Assembly (NCBI RefSeq): GCF_000218685.1
Contig: NW_006763295.1
Coordinates: 2,120,882 to 2,184,881 of the forward strand
Length of the DNA: 64,000 nucleotides
Reading direction: 5' to 3'
Origin: Serpula lacrymans var. lacrymans S7.9
Taxonomy: Eukaryota > Basidiomycota > Agaricomycetes > Boletales > Serpulaceae
Under the pieces are notes generated by a model. That model saw only the letters and a program-made list of their open reading frames with translations. It was not told the DNA's origin and ran no database searches. Shown here piece by piece: positions 35,301 through 47,212 of this stretch (its first letter is position 1; each line of letters starts with the position of its first letter). The translations under genes and the position numbers were made by a program.

Positions 35301-37369
35301 TTATGAGACTACCTCTATTTTGGCTTTTTCAATTATCTCCTGCGGCGTCAAATGATATAGTTCGTCGATCAATGCTGGTAAGAAGGTCCCAGAGCCGTGT
35401 ACATCGCTCCTCTCGACAGCCAGTTCTGCTGCTATCGTGAGCGCTAATACGCTGACCACGGATAAATTGTAAGATTCGGGACAAAATGTTGTCATAGTGT
35501 ACTCACCCGCTTATCGCACCCAATAACATGTCGCCCTTCACCAACTGTCCACTCGGGTCCTGATTTAATGCCCCATTGCCTTCATGGGAAACCGCCTCCG
35601 CCCATGCACCCCCACAGAACACGGCCACGCAAGTGCCGACCAGACACCCTGAGCCGGTAATATCACCAAGAATTTCATGTCCGTTATCCAATTTCACAAC
35701 CGTCGTTCCGTCTGATATCCAGTCGGTTTTTCCTGTCAACACAATGACACATCCTGCCAAGGTTGGGTGGTCGATTGTTAACTCGGAAGACTTTCTAATG
35801 GGCACGTAAAATTGACTCACTCTCCTTCTTCGCCAGCTCCTTCACAAAACCGGCTGGATCAAGAAATCCTCCTCCGACACTATCCACACCTTTAGCTTGG
35901 ACCTGATTAGAGAATAATTAGAACTTGCTTTCTGATGAAGGGGACAGATCGGAATTCCAAACCTCTTTCGAATCAGCCAATGCTCCTAGTTCGGCCGCAT
36001 TTCCCTTTATAACACTCGCCTGCCATGTGTTCAAGAGTTCCGCAGCAGTGCGCTTTCTGAATTGAGTAGCGCCTACGCCCACAGGGTCAAATACTACTGG
36101 TTTTTGAGAAGCGTTGGCGAATTGACCCGCGAGTATCATCCCCTCTTTGTCTTTCACAGTCCCAAAGTTGATGAGGAGGGCGCCAATTGCGAGACTAAGG
36201 TCGTACATCTCTTCGGGCGCGGTGGCCATGATGGGACTCGCTCCAAGCGCAAGGGTCGCATTGGCAGATTGGTTGGTGACAACAACGTTCGTAATCTTTG
36301 GTGCTCACAATCAGTACTGGATAACTTCTAATGACATAAGAAACGGAACGTACTTGATGTATGAGAGGACTAGTTTTCTTGATGGTTTGCATAAGATTGC
36401 ACACACCGTTTTTTATCTTGTCTATGATGTGACTAGACGTAGCATCATAACGTTGATCGACACGTAAAGTGATGTTGCGATTGAATGCGCCAAGGATACT
36501 AGATAGATTTTGCGCAGCGTGGAATGGTGTGGTGGAAGCGACGATATCGGAAACGACAGCGATACCGTCCAAAACGTGACCTGTCGTCGAGACAGATCCA
36601 TGGAGAGTCCTCAACGCGTTAGCTGATTTGATGCCACCTATAAACGCTGTCAAAGTGGATTGATCATGTGATCAGCATGCTGCCTACCGATCGCAACAGC
36701 CCTTGACGTTGGTGCCATCGAGAGTTTTCAGGATTTGTCCCACCCCCCTTACACCGATAACGGGACTAGTTAGTTGCTTTGTTGAGGTGCCCCAAACGGC
36801 ACCGATTCCGACGTAGTCAGCACCGTCTGAGATGGCCTTCTGGACATGTTCTTTGGTGTTACATGAGACGCCGAGGATGGTGCCAGGTGGGAGAAGACTA
36901 CGAGCGATATGAATAGGCATGTCGGTCTGACCGAGGTGAACGCCATCCGCTTGAACCGCTAGTGCGATGTCTATCCTATCATTGATGATGAGGGGGACGT
37001 TGTATTTGTTGCATAAGAGTTTGGTCTTCTGGGCGATCTCCAAGAACTAAAATGTGGACGTGAATGAAATTGGTCTGACGAACTTTGTTTTCGATGGAAT
37101 TGTACTTACCTCAAGGGTGTCTATATGCTTCTCCCTGACTTGTACAATTGTGACGCCACCTTGTAGGGACTATATATTGACAAGGTTAGACTAAGATCGA
37201 ATGAAGGATAGCATGGATGATAGAAACCTCTTCTAGTGAGACAAGATAGTCCTATGGAGAGATCCTGGAATGGGTAAATGAGAATTAATTATTTGGCGAT
37301 CTTTACACTGACCTTTCCCTGAGGGAGCAACTCTCGTCCAGTAACGAGATACAACGAATAATCGACCAT
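35301..37369 (-). CDS. THI6: Bifunctional thiamine enzyme: thiamine-phosphate synthase / hydroxyethylthiazole kinase, apparent frameshift
   Basis: N-terminal thiamine-phosphate synthase: MVDYSLYLVTGREL, a 24-nt exon DYLVSLEE, GGVTIVQVREKHIDTLE, PLIINDRIDIALAVQADGVH, GQTDMP and GADYVGIGAVWGTSTK. C-terminal thiazole kinase: ITNVVVTNQSANATLALGASPIM, VVFDPVGVGATQFR, VIKGNAAELGAL, VIVLTGKTDWISDG and ILGDITGSGCLVG (ATP-binding and catalytic Cys). The fusion catalyses the last condensation of thiamine synthesis and salvage of the thiazole, as in yeast Thi6. Between GTNVK and AVAIGGI the frame is broken by one extra base in a GGG (plus-strand CCC, 36700-36702), and no splice choice I tried repairs it. 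The start at 37369 is chosen by alignment of MVDYSLYLVTG with the family; an upstream in-frame Met exists at 37528. Confidence 0.92.
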
Positions 37370-38241
37370 GACGAGACCGAGGAAATAATTCGAAAACGGA
37401 TGATCAATCACTAATTCATCTACTTTCCCACGAATAATAGCAGATTTTCGGCGCAAATATGGCAATAATCGGGCCCCAGGTCTTGATCGCGCTAACGAGA
37501 AGGACACGGCCCGGCCAATTACTTCCAATCGGCGAGAGATTCGGCGGGGTTGGTCATGCTTTAGCCGAAGCCCGGTCTAATAACGGCATCAATTTAGCAG
37601 TAAAAGGCAGTTTTCATCAAGAATATTGTGCGATGGCCGGTTCCGAAGGGGACTTGAGTGATCCACAGCCAACTTAAACGATACGCGGTTCAACGTGCGA
37701 GCATTTTCTGCAAAAGCAAAAGGTTCTTCTTCTTCCACGGCGACAAGTCTACATTGAGTCTGCATACTTACATGTTCTTGCGGAGGTCATCATCGTCGTA
37801 TTCTTTTCTCCGTCGCCGCCGCATCAACGGGAAATCTAACATGTAAGCTTGGCGCTTATCTGGATACGGTCATGTTAACATACAACTTTTTTTTTCTAGC
37901 ATACTGCTGTAATGACACGAGGCTACCCCACTCCGCATTCGTCTTTCTCTGGCGTATTCAAGGCCGAGCCACATTACTATCTGACACTCGGGGAACGCCT
38001 CGCGGTTACTGTTCCGTGCCTGTAAGGGACGCCAAAATGCCATAGCTCCATTTTGCGTCTAGCTCACGGAAAACTTCTTTAATTTCTTTATTTCCGTCAC
38101 CTTCCTGACAATCAACAGATCCAGAGCCTGATCATTTAAATTCCCACTCGCTTGCATCTCTTCCTGATTTTTAAAGTTGCTGCGAAACACATTCATGATC
38201 GAACTATCCCCCCCCCCTTGCCAACCCCATCCTCACACATC
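37370..38241. other. Intergenic between divergent genes
   Basis: Promoter region shared by THI6 (-) and the P450 (+). ORFs here are short. I searched by eye for a TPP riboswitch core (CTGAGA with a downstream ACCTGA-like segment) on the THI6 strand and did not see one. Confidence 0.4.
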
Positions 38242-39829
38242 ATGTCTCTGACCTTTGCCGTGGTCAAAGACGCAATACCTTTCTGGTGGACCTGTGCTGC
38301 TCTCATCCTCGCCTTCTTCATCTTTCGTCTGTTCACTGTCCCAGCTCACCTCCGTCATCTCCCTTGCGTTCCCGTACTTCCTCTCCTTATCAGTTATCTT
38401 TCCGGTGAAGTCGAAGATGTACGTATCAAGCGTCACATCCTTCCCTTTGCAAACCAACGTGGCGAAGGCATCGTCCTTGTTTGGGCGCTTGGCAGATGGA
38501 TGATTCACATCCTGGACCAGAAGGTCAGTTTAACGTACCTCTAGTCATACTTCACCTAATTTTCCCGTAGCTCGCCGTACAAATGAGTGAAAACCTTACT
38601 CTCTACCCGAAAGAGACACCTCCCGATGGTCTTCTTTTGTGGCGATTCATTGGGGGCTCCAACGTCCTGATGACAAATGGTGATATCTGGAAGAAACATT
38701 CGAGGCTTATTCGCGATGCTTTCAGCTTATCGATCCCAGTTGACCAGTTCACATCTCTTGCCAAGAACCTTTTCACGGTTATCAACCCACCCTCATCGTC
38801 GACCGATACTCATACCGTGTGCTGGTCCGAACTCGCTCAGCACTACGCCCTTGATGCTGTAGGATCATCAGTACTTGGTCACGACTTCGATGCCATCCGA
38901 TCCGAGTCCGTCTTTGTCAAGGAATATAACGGGGTTATGCACGACATCGCCAACCCACTGTATCTTATCGCACCATTCCTTGAGCGAATCTTCCCTCGCA
39001 AGAAGGTTATAGATCGCATGGATAGCCTTGTAAATAGATTCAAGAAACTGCTATTGGACAAGCGCACAGACCCTGGTGATGATATGATGACCTTCATGTT
39101 GAAGGACCCTGAAATGTCGGATACAGAGCTTCGCGACAATATTGTCGTCCTCTTCATTGCAGGTCACGTGAGTACTCTGTTCCTCGTTTTCCACGCTCTT
39201 TAAATTAACTCTTGTGATATCAGGATACTTCGGCTGGAGGTCTTTCTACTCTTATCTACTTTTTGGCTGTCCATCCTGAAATCCAGGAGGCTGCTCGCGC
39301 TGAAGTCCTTCGCATCCTCGGCCCAACCGCCGACCCTACACTCGCTTCTCTTTCTGCTCAATCTTTACCCTACCTTAACGCTTGCGTGCGTGAGTCTCTA
39401 CGTATCAACACACCCATTTCCTATATCGTTCCTCGCACCACCGTCACTGGGGTTTCCCTTGGCAAATACTACATCCCGCCGAAAGCTTCTCTCATCTATA
39501 ACATCTACGCCGTCCACCACAACGACGGCACATGGGGTGATCCCAACGTTTTCCGACCCGCTCGTTTCCTCGAGGCAGAGGACAAATCAACAATCACTAC
39601 AGTACTCAAGGATTCTTGGGTACCGTTCGCTACCGGTCCTCGTCAATGTCCCGCTCGTAATTTTGCCATCTACGAACAACGCGCGCTAGTTGTTATGTTG
39701 TTGAGGGAATATACGTGGACGTTGCCGGAGGATTCGATACACAAGGATGGATTGAAGAATGCTTTTTCGCCTTTTGCGTTGACATTACCCTACGATCTCA
39801 ATATCACTTTCACCAAGCGGAAGGATTGA
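38242..39829 (+). CDS. Cytochrome P450 monooxygenase
   Basis: Three exons (38242 to about 38523, about 38571 to 39167, about 39224 to 39829). The N-terminus has a membrane anchor (FWWTCAALILAFFIFRLF) followed by a proline-containing hinge. P450 hallmarks: I-helix AGHDTSAGG, K-helix ExxR as ESLR, the PERF-like FRPARFLE and the heme loop FATGPRQCPARNFA. The heme loop keeps Cys and Arg, but its usual Gly two after Cys is Ala. It sits on the ER membrane and needs a P450 reductase. The family and substrate are not assignable by eye. No biosynthetic cluster surrounds it. Confidence 0.94.
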
Positions 39830-40014
39830 TGTACCATGATGCTATGTGGATGTTCGGTGGGGCCCCCTTCTCAGACAATCGAGTCACCTGATATATTAAC
39901 AATGAATGTGATGAATTTGTGACAACTTGTTGAATGATACATTTGGTATAATCAAATGCACTGATATGATTAACTAACTTGTAATGATACTTGTCGGAAT
40001 GTATCTTTACACGT
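39830..40014. other. Spacer between P450 and duplicated segment
   Basis: 3' region of the P450 gene; nothing recognised. The left duplicated unit starts at about 40015. Confidence 0.5.
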
Positions 40015-41730
40015 TGTTGCTGGTGCAACAACTAACCTTTTTCTTTTTTCTTTTTTCTATTATGTACTAGTAACTTTGGATATGTAAATAGTATTATTGT
40101 ATGTGAACAATCGAATCTTTTCACGATTTTCAACGTATCATAGATGAATAAGTTATTGTCGCAAAACTTGTGGCCGAAGCACAGGGGTCCGCAACAGAGC
40201 TACATGCATGATGCATGGAAGCGAAGTATGATTCCTATAAAATCACTCGCCTTGTCCCTGTAACGACAGTCGTCTGGTATATACTAGTGTCCGTAATTTT
40301 GTGGATAAACCACCTCCCAACTGTTAACCGCGCTCAGACTCAAAAAGTGAGGGGATGAGCCGCTTAAACAGCAGTATTGTTCAGCTGGGCTTCCTTATCA
40401 CGCTTCTTCTGTTCCTTTCTCTCTCTCTTCAGCCTCTCTGCCTCGGTTTCGTCAATAGCACGCCAGTCCCCGAACATGCCAGTGTTGAATATTTCCTTGA
40501 GATTCAATCCCAGAACTAACGCAAGAGCCACCCATTCGTTCAGCATGTGGAAGACGTAGAACTCTGCTTTCTCGGCAGGAGTGTTGAGAGACCCCTGGGA
40601 CGTAGATGTTAATGAGGTCGTAGTGTTGTACATGACTGCAAGGCGGTATATGGCAGATGAACACTAATATATAGATCAACATTTGGTAGGTAGTCGAGGA
40701 ATGACGGACTTGCCATGAGAGCACACAATAAAAGGAGTAGCGAGGCAGGTCCTGACCTCACTCTTGGGATCGTTGTCATAGCCCATACAATTATCGCGAC
40801 AGTGAAAAGGGTGGCAATTAAGCCGACTGCACTGCTTGCATATCTTAAAATGTGTTTACTTTAAGACATTGTACTATCCATAGAGAAAATAGCCTCACCT
40901 TAGTCGCATAACCATTTGCGAAACACTTGCATTGTTTAATACTCCGTTATAATGCGCATTCCCAACAATTCCAATGATGGTCGAAATTAAAAATGCCAGC
41001 CTTGTCACATCTATGAGACGACGATAAAGATTTCGCTTCTTTGGTTGGTCTCCCTGAAACACACCATTCAGAACATGAAAAGCCGTACTCGGCAAAAGGT
41101 TTGCACACCGACGAAGTAGCTGCCATGGCCTCAGAAGAGGAACTTGGGTTATCTGGATGATCCATTGGTAGTGTGGTGTTGACGAGAAGACATCGGAGAA
41201 GATTTGTGATGTCTTGCGCGACCCCGATGAATCCTAGACCGAGGGTGGATTGCATATAAGCTGTGAGACCCATCGACACCCTCCTTGAAGAACTATGGGC
41301 CTGCACAGCTCTGAGAGAGAATAGGACGATCCTTGTTCGTAGAAATAAACGGATGAGCCACTGCAAGGCATGTCATACATTCAAAATTACGCACCTCTCT
41401 ATGGAAAACGTGATTGATCCCACAAGCAAGAAAGTGCGAGACTTCTTGTTCGCGACTCGGTACGCCATCACGGGAACAAGTAAGCCATATAGCACAGCAA
41501 ATAGGACAGACGGTGCAAAATCGGAAGGAAAGGGCACACCACCGACAGGTGAAGGGAATGCGATATTAGAAGACATCGTCACTTCAAGTTATCGTGTACG
41601 TTCACTTCAAATAAAGGATGTACTCGCAGGATTATCGAGAAAAAGAGGAAAGAAGATACCAAAATCCTAAGAGGGAGGGGACTCATTTAAGTGCGAAAAC
41701 AGTTGCTGCGCTGAGGCTGCGCGTTCTGGA
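40015..41730 (-). repeat. Segmental duplication, unit 1
   Basis: Homologous, in the same orientation, to about 57083-58830. Similarity begins at GTTGCTGG...CAACAAC, runs through the 3' flank (TGCATGATGCATGGAAGCGAAGTA in both), the whole gene and about 130 bp upstream of its ATG (TATCGAGAAAAAGAGGAAAGAA in unit 1; TATCAAGAAAAAGAGGAAAGAA in unit 2). Divergence is clear at many sites, so the duplication is not recent. Confidence 0.85.
40364..41576 (-). pseudogene. Multi-pass membrane protein, paralogue 1, with a +1 frameshift
   Basis: It begins MSSNIAFPSPVGGVPFPSDF and has several hydrophobic helices: VLFAVLYGLLVPVMAYRV, YMQSTLGLGFIGVAQDI, LAFLISTIIGIVGNAHY, VGLIATLFTVAIIVWAM and FYVFHMLNEWVALALVL. 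It ends with a Lys/Arg-rich tail (RLKRERKEQKKRDKEAQ). Compared with paralogue 2, one extra base lies in a run of A (plus strand 41094-41097), so SSVCKP no longer joins LPSTAFHVLNGVFQGDQ. All other exons are open and splice sites are intact. Either a recent null allele or a homopolymer base-calling error. The family is Agaricomycete membrane proteins of unknown function, perhaps seven helices in all. Confidence 0.75.
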
Positions 41731-42676
41731 AAAGCGGAAGTTATAGAGTGCACATTGTTGCTAAAACGTTTACATTTTTGGACATGGACTCGGATGTGAC
41801 GTAGGAATTATGTAGCTGTGCTAGCAAGTGCAAGGGCGCTTGGCTTGGCATCCATCCTCAGTAACAACACCCAGGTTTCCTGTGCATATATTAGCGAGTA
41901 ATATAACGTCCTATGCGGATAAAACAGACCTTCGAGGTCGTAAAAAAATGTACTCGTGTCAGTGATAAGTATTTAAACGTCCAGAAATGAGACCCCTCAC
42001 TTATAGCTAAACCAAAAGAGCAAAGAATGAAGAGGAAAAATGGTTCACTGCAAGAGAAGTCCCGGCGGTCCGCAACTTTCGCCACAAAGCAGCGCTGAAG
42101 GCAAGTCGGTGAATCATCTCGGTGCACTGCAAAATGACTTGACAGCTTCTGATCCCTTACAATTAGCCTCGAATGTGAGAGCGGTGCATCGAATCACATT
42201 GTCACACTTACTATCATCGGACAATATCTGATTTAGGTATCCCTTCTGATATTTGGCCTCCAGAACGTCAACGACGGGGCGTCAACTCATGTTTCATGTA
42301 GAGTAGATGCTATAGAATTTATGTATCTTATTTTCAAGTGAAGAACGTACCTGTAGCCCTCGTCCTAGACCTGACACCAACGACCTTATCTTTTAAATGG
42401 GTCATTTTTCCCAGATCTGATCCGATCCTGTGATTCAAACTGTTAGGTTTTTGGACAGCGGGAAGGTAGCCCAGACATCTACAATGCCAGATACTTATGT
42501 AGCCTGTTGATTGCGCCGCTCGTTCGCAGTAATGAATCCAAGATAGCAGTGACTCGATGCCCAGAAAAGGCAGTCACACTCAGAGCCTTGTTTTACGCCC
42601 CGAATCCATCTCCGCTTCGGTGAAACCCACACATTACTATTCAGTCTATGGACTTTGGTCCCTCGTACCCCCGAGA
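41731..42676. other. No supported gene
   Basis: Spacer between duplication unit 1 and the transposon block. ORFs at 42040-42231 and 41891-42127 overlap on opposite strands and lack recognisable features. Confidence 0.4.
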
Positions 42677-43350
42677 TGTTCTACTATCGTTGGACAGATG
42701 TTGCAGTCCGGACTCTATATGCTCTTGGGCCTCTACAAGCTCAACAATCATTGTACAAGCCCCTAAAAATCTGTCATAGGTAGAATAGAACACAACAAAC
42801 CTATCTGTAAAAGAATTTTGTTCCCGGACCTGTAGGTTCCAGGTTTCCAGAGCACAAATGTCTGCTGTGTTTTCTAAGGGCCTTTGAGTTATTACTCATT
42901 TATGTTTATGCTTCCTTTCCTTTATTGCACTTTTGGATTATTCTGCCTATTTTCACATGGTTACCTTGGTTTTACTCACTCTTGCATCCATAGTACATTG
43001 TCAAAACTGCACAAACTGCTAGCCGATGGCCTGGAGTGTGATCTAGGTGCAGCCAGGCCCAGGTGGCAGGTCTGCCTGAAGGGCAATGGTTATGAATATC
43101 TTACCTGTAGTGATAAAAACAGACCTGACACTATGGCCTTGACCTCCAGAAGTGTGAAATTTGAGGCAAAGAGGGCTAAATTGGGGCAGGTTGTGTGCTG
43201 GGAAAGTCACAAAATATTCTAAAAAATGTCATGCCAGGTGCTTACTAAGTTGATCAAAGCCTTGAGGCATCTGCAGATGGAAGAACAAGGAGAAATTGTG
43301 ACTACATGACCCAAACAGGCAGCCACACATCAAGATAATTATTAAAGCCC
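42677..43350 (+). mobile_element. Transposon-derived repeat, family S, copy 1
   Basis: Matches the reverse complement of 55393-55810, with about 190 bp of extra sequence in this copy. Both copies encode the same peptides: YYRWTDVA..TLY.L.PLQAQQSLY.PLKIC and, after a probable intron, DKNRPDT..LTS.S.K.EAKRAKLGQ..CWE.HK. Conservation of reading frame shows a protein-coding element. The family is not recognised. A further short piece (ATTGGACAGATGTTGCA) recurs near 46484. Confidence 0.65.
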
Positions 43351-43862
43351 AGTTGCTCCACTTTGGTTGGAAACTTGCACCCACACTGCACTGAACTTGT
43401 TGTTTTTCTCAATGATCTGGCGGAATATTGCTGACAAGCTTTGCTTGCTTCTGTTAAATAAGCAGGTTCATATATAAGCCAAACTATTTGGCGAGTAATA
43501 ATAGTGTTTTTATCACAATCAGAACAAAGTTCCCATAGATATGAACAAGCCAAAATAGCTGCTATAGCTACCATAGCAGTTATGATATCTATTATAGAAA
43601 TTTTTTGACTATTATAATAATGCCATAGCTGTTATAGAAGCCATAGAAACCTGCATGGCTATATAGCAAAATGATTTTTTTTGATGCAGAGAGAACTAGA
43701 TAATATCTTAGAAGCATCAACTAATGGGGACTTGGAAGAACCAGGCCAGGAGGACCTTGAAATAGACCTGGCCATAATGGAGAACCTGAGAGACACCCTT
43801 TTGGCCGCTTTTTTTACCAGCTATTTATGTAAATAATCCAGAATTTGAAGAACACAGTATAA

Positions 43863-44442
43863 TCATTCATTCATATATTGTAAGCATACATAAATAGCAT
43901 CCCCACTGTAATAGTGCCTTTGAGAAATAGATGGGTTTTGGACCAACAAATGATGGTGATGACTGGATAAGGTGAATGTGTACTGACTAGGCATATCAGC
44001 ATCATCATAATTCATGTCAGCAGATGGAGATAGAGTCTGTAAAAGGCTCTGTATATCAGTGAGACCCCAAGATGATGGCACAGCCCCAGATGTGTCTGTA
44101 ATCTGCAAGGGAGAAAACTCAGAGGGAGAGGAAAGATGGACAGGGGATCCTAGCAGATCACATAACATGTTAGCCTTGGTTTTCAAATACGCCTGGGTGT
44201 GCTATCTCCTCTATATTCAGGCCTGCAACCTAGTGATCTCAATCTGTTCTTCTTTCTTTGTTTTGTCTAATTTAGATTGCATTTTAAGACTCTTATACCA
44301 TATAATGTTGTTTCCACAAACTAGTTTCAGCCGCTTGACTTCCAATGCTGCAGCCTATCAGAACCATGACCTTAGGAGTGATTGGAGTTTAGAGTGTGGA
44401 GATGGGATGGGGAGCAGAACAGAGTACAAGGTTGGGAGTTGA
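43863..44442 (-). pseudogene. Decayed coiled-coil ORF, transposon-associated
   Basis: Read on the minus strand: a Lys/Gln-rich coiled-coil stretch (KMQSKLDKTKKEEQIEITRLQA, given here in parts: SKLDKTKKEEQ, IEITRLQA) ends in stops, followed by an open frame at 44186-43863 (MKTKANMLCDLLGSP..). Coiled coils of this type accompany several Agaricomycete DNA transposons. No catalytic domain is visible. Confidence 0.35.
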
Positions 44443-44913
44443 CTTAGCTCGTGTGCTAGGCCCTTCTGCAGACCTTGGTCCCTAACTCAACAGAGTAAAT
44501 GAGTGAGTGAGAGTGGAGGATAAAAGGTGGAGGGGAGTAAAGGTTCTTTGGAGAAGGACTGAAAGACTTAGAAGGAGAATTTAATAAAGGTGGGAGGAAC
44601 TAGTTGATATTCAAACTGTAGGAACAGAGTATAGGAGCTACAGCCTATATACTATCGGAGGGATTGGAGTTTTTAAGGAGTAAGGAGTAATGTAGGTATG
44701 GAGTTCCATGTGGACAATTATCTAGCAAGGGGAAATTATATGTGAGGGGAGTGTACCATAAGAATGTGTGGAGAAAATGTATGGTGGATTCAAAGTCCAG
44801 TGTAGGAGATTTGGAATGGATATCTGGAGTACCATGTGGTGGTGAGGTACAAGGCTATGCCAAGCAGCAGAGCATGAGGAGCATAATTCTGAGAGTACCA
44901 AAGATTTGGGAGT

Positions 44914-45120
44914 TCAGATTTGAGAATCTCTGACTTTTTGGAGGTCTGGAGCCCATAACATGTGGCATAGATATGATACAGCATATTGTTACTGGCTGGT
45001 AAACTGCTGCTGCTGTTGACCAGTGTATTGTTGCTGGCCAGCAAACTGCTGCTGAGGGAGGACCAGATATTGCTGCTGCTATTGACTTTCAAGCAGCTGC
45101 TGAGGCGTAGGGTGATGCAT
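44914..45120 (-). pseudogene. Poly-glutamine ORF with two in-frame stops
   Basis: The minus frame reads MHHPTPQQLLESQ, stop, QQQYLVLPQQQFAGQQQYTG, QQQQQFTSQ, stop, QYAVSYLCHM. The two stops are TAG and TAA among CAG/CAA codons, so each is one C-to-T change from Gln. It is a dead exon of a Gln-rich protein, probably belonging to the same transposon-linked gene set as its neighbours. Confidence 0.5.
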
Positions 45121-45786
45121 GCCATGTTGTGATGTCTGAACTAAACTACCATCCTCATATTCTATGAGGCTTCACTCACCATTGTCCATGGGGTCTTGAT
45201 CAGCCTTTGCACTGAACAGCAGCAACATAGTACTACTTTTGAGATTTTGACCAGGCAGGGACCCAGGTTGTGTATACTTTGGTGATGACTTCCATGTTGC
45301 ATGCAGACAATCCCACCATCTAAACTGCCCACTGACTTTCTGTAAATGTAGACATTTATACACTTCCATTCTGAAATCCCAACTAATTTAAAGCTCACTG
45401 TTATGCACAGAGTGCTTAACAAAGTCTTGTATTGGTTCATGAAGTTATCTGAGGCTTATCCAAAGATAGGTTCAAGAATGCAGTTCTGAATAGAGATCTT
45501 TGTGAAGGGAAACCACTTATTTTTCCCAGTAGGAAGTCTGGTCCTTAGAGTCTAGCTTTGTAAGCGTAAACTGCATAGAATTGTATTGAGGAAATACTAC
45601 TATGCGTACATGGCTATATATATAGGTAAGGGAGTCGGTAATAGGAGTTACATCCTATCTAGGGTAGGTTTGTCCGTTAAAGGACTAGTATTATACAAGA
45701 TAACATGAATACGCAGATATCAGAAGTATTGTGAAGAAATATGAGTCATTGGTCCGATGATATAACTGATGAGTAAATGAAGATGA

Positions 45787-46697
45787 CTAGTCCGTGAAAG
45801 AAGCGAAAGTGAAGTAGAAATTGTAACACTCACCAATAGGGTTCCTAAGACCCAACAAAGCCAACTTTTCAGCAGACAATCCAGCACTTGCACCTGACAA
45901 GGTGTGCATACACACAACTGGCCAATTTTCTTCCCTAGCTATAGATAAAGGATCAGAAAAAAGTATTTGATATTGCACAGCTTGAGCCAATCTATTATAT
46001 GGTCTGTGCATTTATTTGATCAAGTAATGCAAGATGGAGCCAGGGGATTGCCTTGGGATGCAAGTCTCACAAGAATCTGCACTGATCCTGCCTTGCAACT
46101 TGTAAGAGTCTTAGTGATGCTGTGGCCTTCACCAGACAGCTGTTGGCTCTGATTGTTGTTGTCAGAGATATTGTTGACACTGTGTGACAATATGAGAAAC
46201 CTTGTGGTTCGAAGCAGGGCTGCTAGGTGGGTCATCAGATAGAGGGCATCCCTATTGATGAAGGGATTGAATTGGCGCTCCAACATACTAGCTTTTTCAC
46301 TAATATCTGCCTCCACAAATTCAGGTTTGCCATGAATATTTTTTGGATTTCTATCCACAAAAATACCCTATAGTTTGAGGTAAGGTCATTCAGGTGGCAA
46401 TGAAGTGGCCTGTACAGCAAATATATGAAAATAGTCTGTACCTAAGTGTAGCTACACAAGGATGCTCTGAACAATGCTACTACTATCATTGGACAGATGT
46501 TGCACTCATTTTTGTGAGGAGTCAAATTGCTCACCAGTGAGTGGAGCTAGAGTCTTTGGAAGACCACCAGTAGTTGCTATTTTGAGTTCTCTAGGTCCCT
46601 GTAAAGAAATAAAGATGTAAATCAGACACCTTATTGCAGCAGAACAAAACCAAAACAGCAATGTAGGTTTTGGACCAGTTTTGCAACTATTCATCAC
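45787..46697 (-). pseudogene. Decayed transposon-linked gene, several exons
   Basis: On the minus strand three protein-like blocks follow each other: QGPRELKIATTGGLPKTLAP (about 46605-46506), NIHGKPEFVEADISEKASML with RTTRFLILSHSVNNIS (46340-46020), and REENWPVVCMHTLSGASAGL (about 45930-45860), ending in a donor-like GGTGAGTG. Stops interrupt between blocks. I recognise no domain. Confidence 0.35.
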
Positions 46698-46861
46698 ACT
46701 TGATCATGCATAGCACCTTTGACAAAAGCAAGCAAAGCTTGTAAGCCAAACCATCAAAAAAAATGACAAGTTCAGATGTGGGTGTTATTGCGAGTTTTTA
46801 ATGTTGAGTGCAAGGAAGTGAAGCCAGAAAAAAAGTATTTAGCTACTTATCAAACATGCTA

Positions 46862-47207
46862 TTATGATTGTATGTAAAGTTTGTAGGCATAAGATATGAT
46901 GAGTTTTGATAGTAACTCCAAGCTAGATAAATGAAAGGGAGAGGATGGCAACATTGCATGAGGATTAGTGAGGAATGAAGGACTAGGGAGATGTGATATT
47001 TGGATGGGAGGCCTAAGGGATGATGCATGGATATGGCTGTGATGATACCAACTTGGCCCCACTTGAGAGGGGTTGACATGCAAGGATGAGTTATCAGATA
47101 GTAGTAAGGAGGTGGAGGGGGGCGGAGGGGGGGTAACACCTTGGGGCCCATTGGAGGCCAGTACTTGTCTTCATATATAAGCCCTGAATTAGCATAAAAA
47201 GCAACTG
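46862..47207 (-). pseudogene. Downstream part of the SAP-like gene cut by the solo LTR
   Basis: The minus frame gives a Pro/Ser/His-rich stretch (PQGVTPPPPPSTSLLLSDNS, LRPPIQISHLPSPSF). It directly continues the minus-strand gene fragment at 47846 once the LTR and one copy of its duplication are taken out as an insertion. Stops are present. Confidence 0.35.
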
Positions 47208-47212
47208 TTAGT

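Noticed and set aside
37370..38241. TPP riboswitch upstream of THI6
   Set aside because: Fungal thiamine genes often have one, but I could not find the conserved core words on the THI6 strand.
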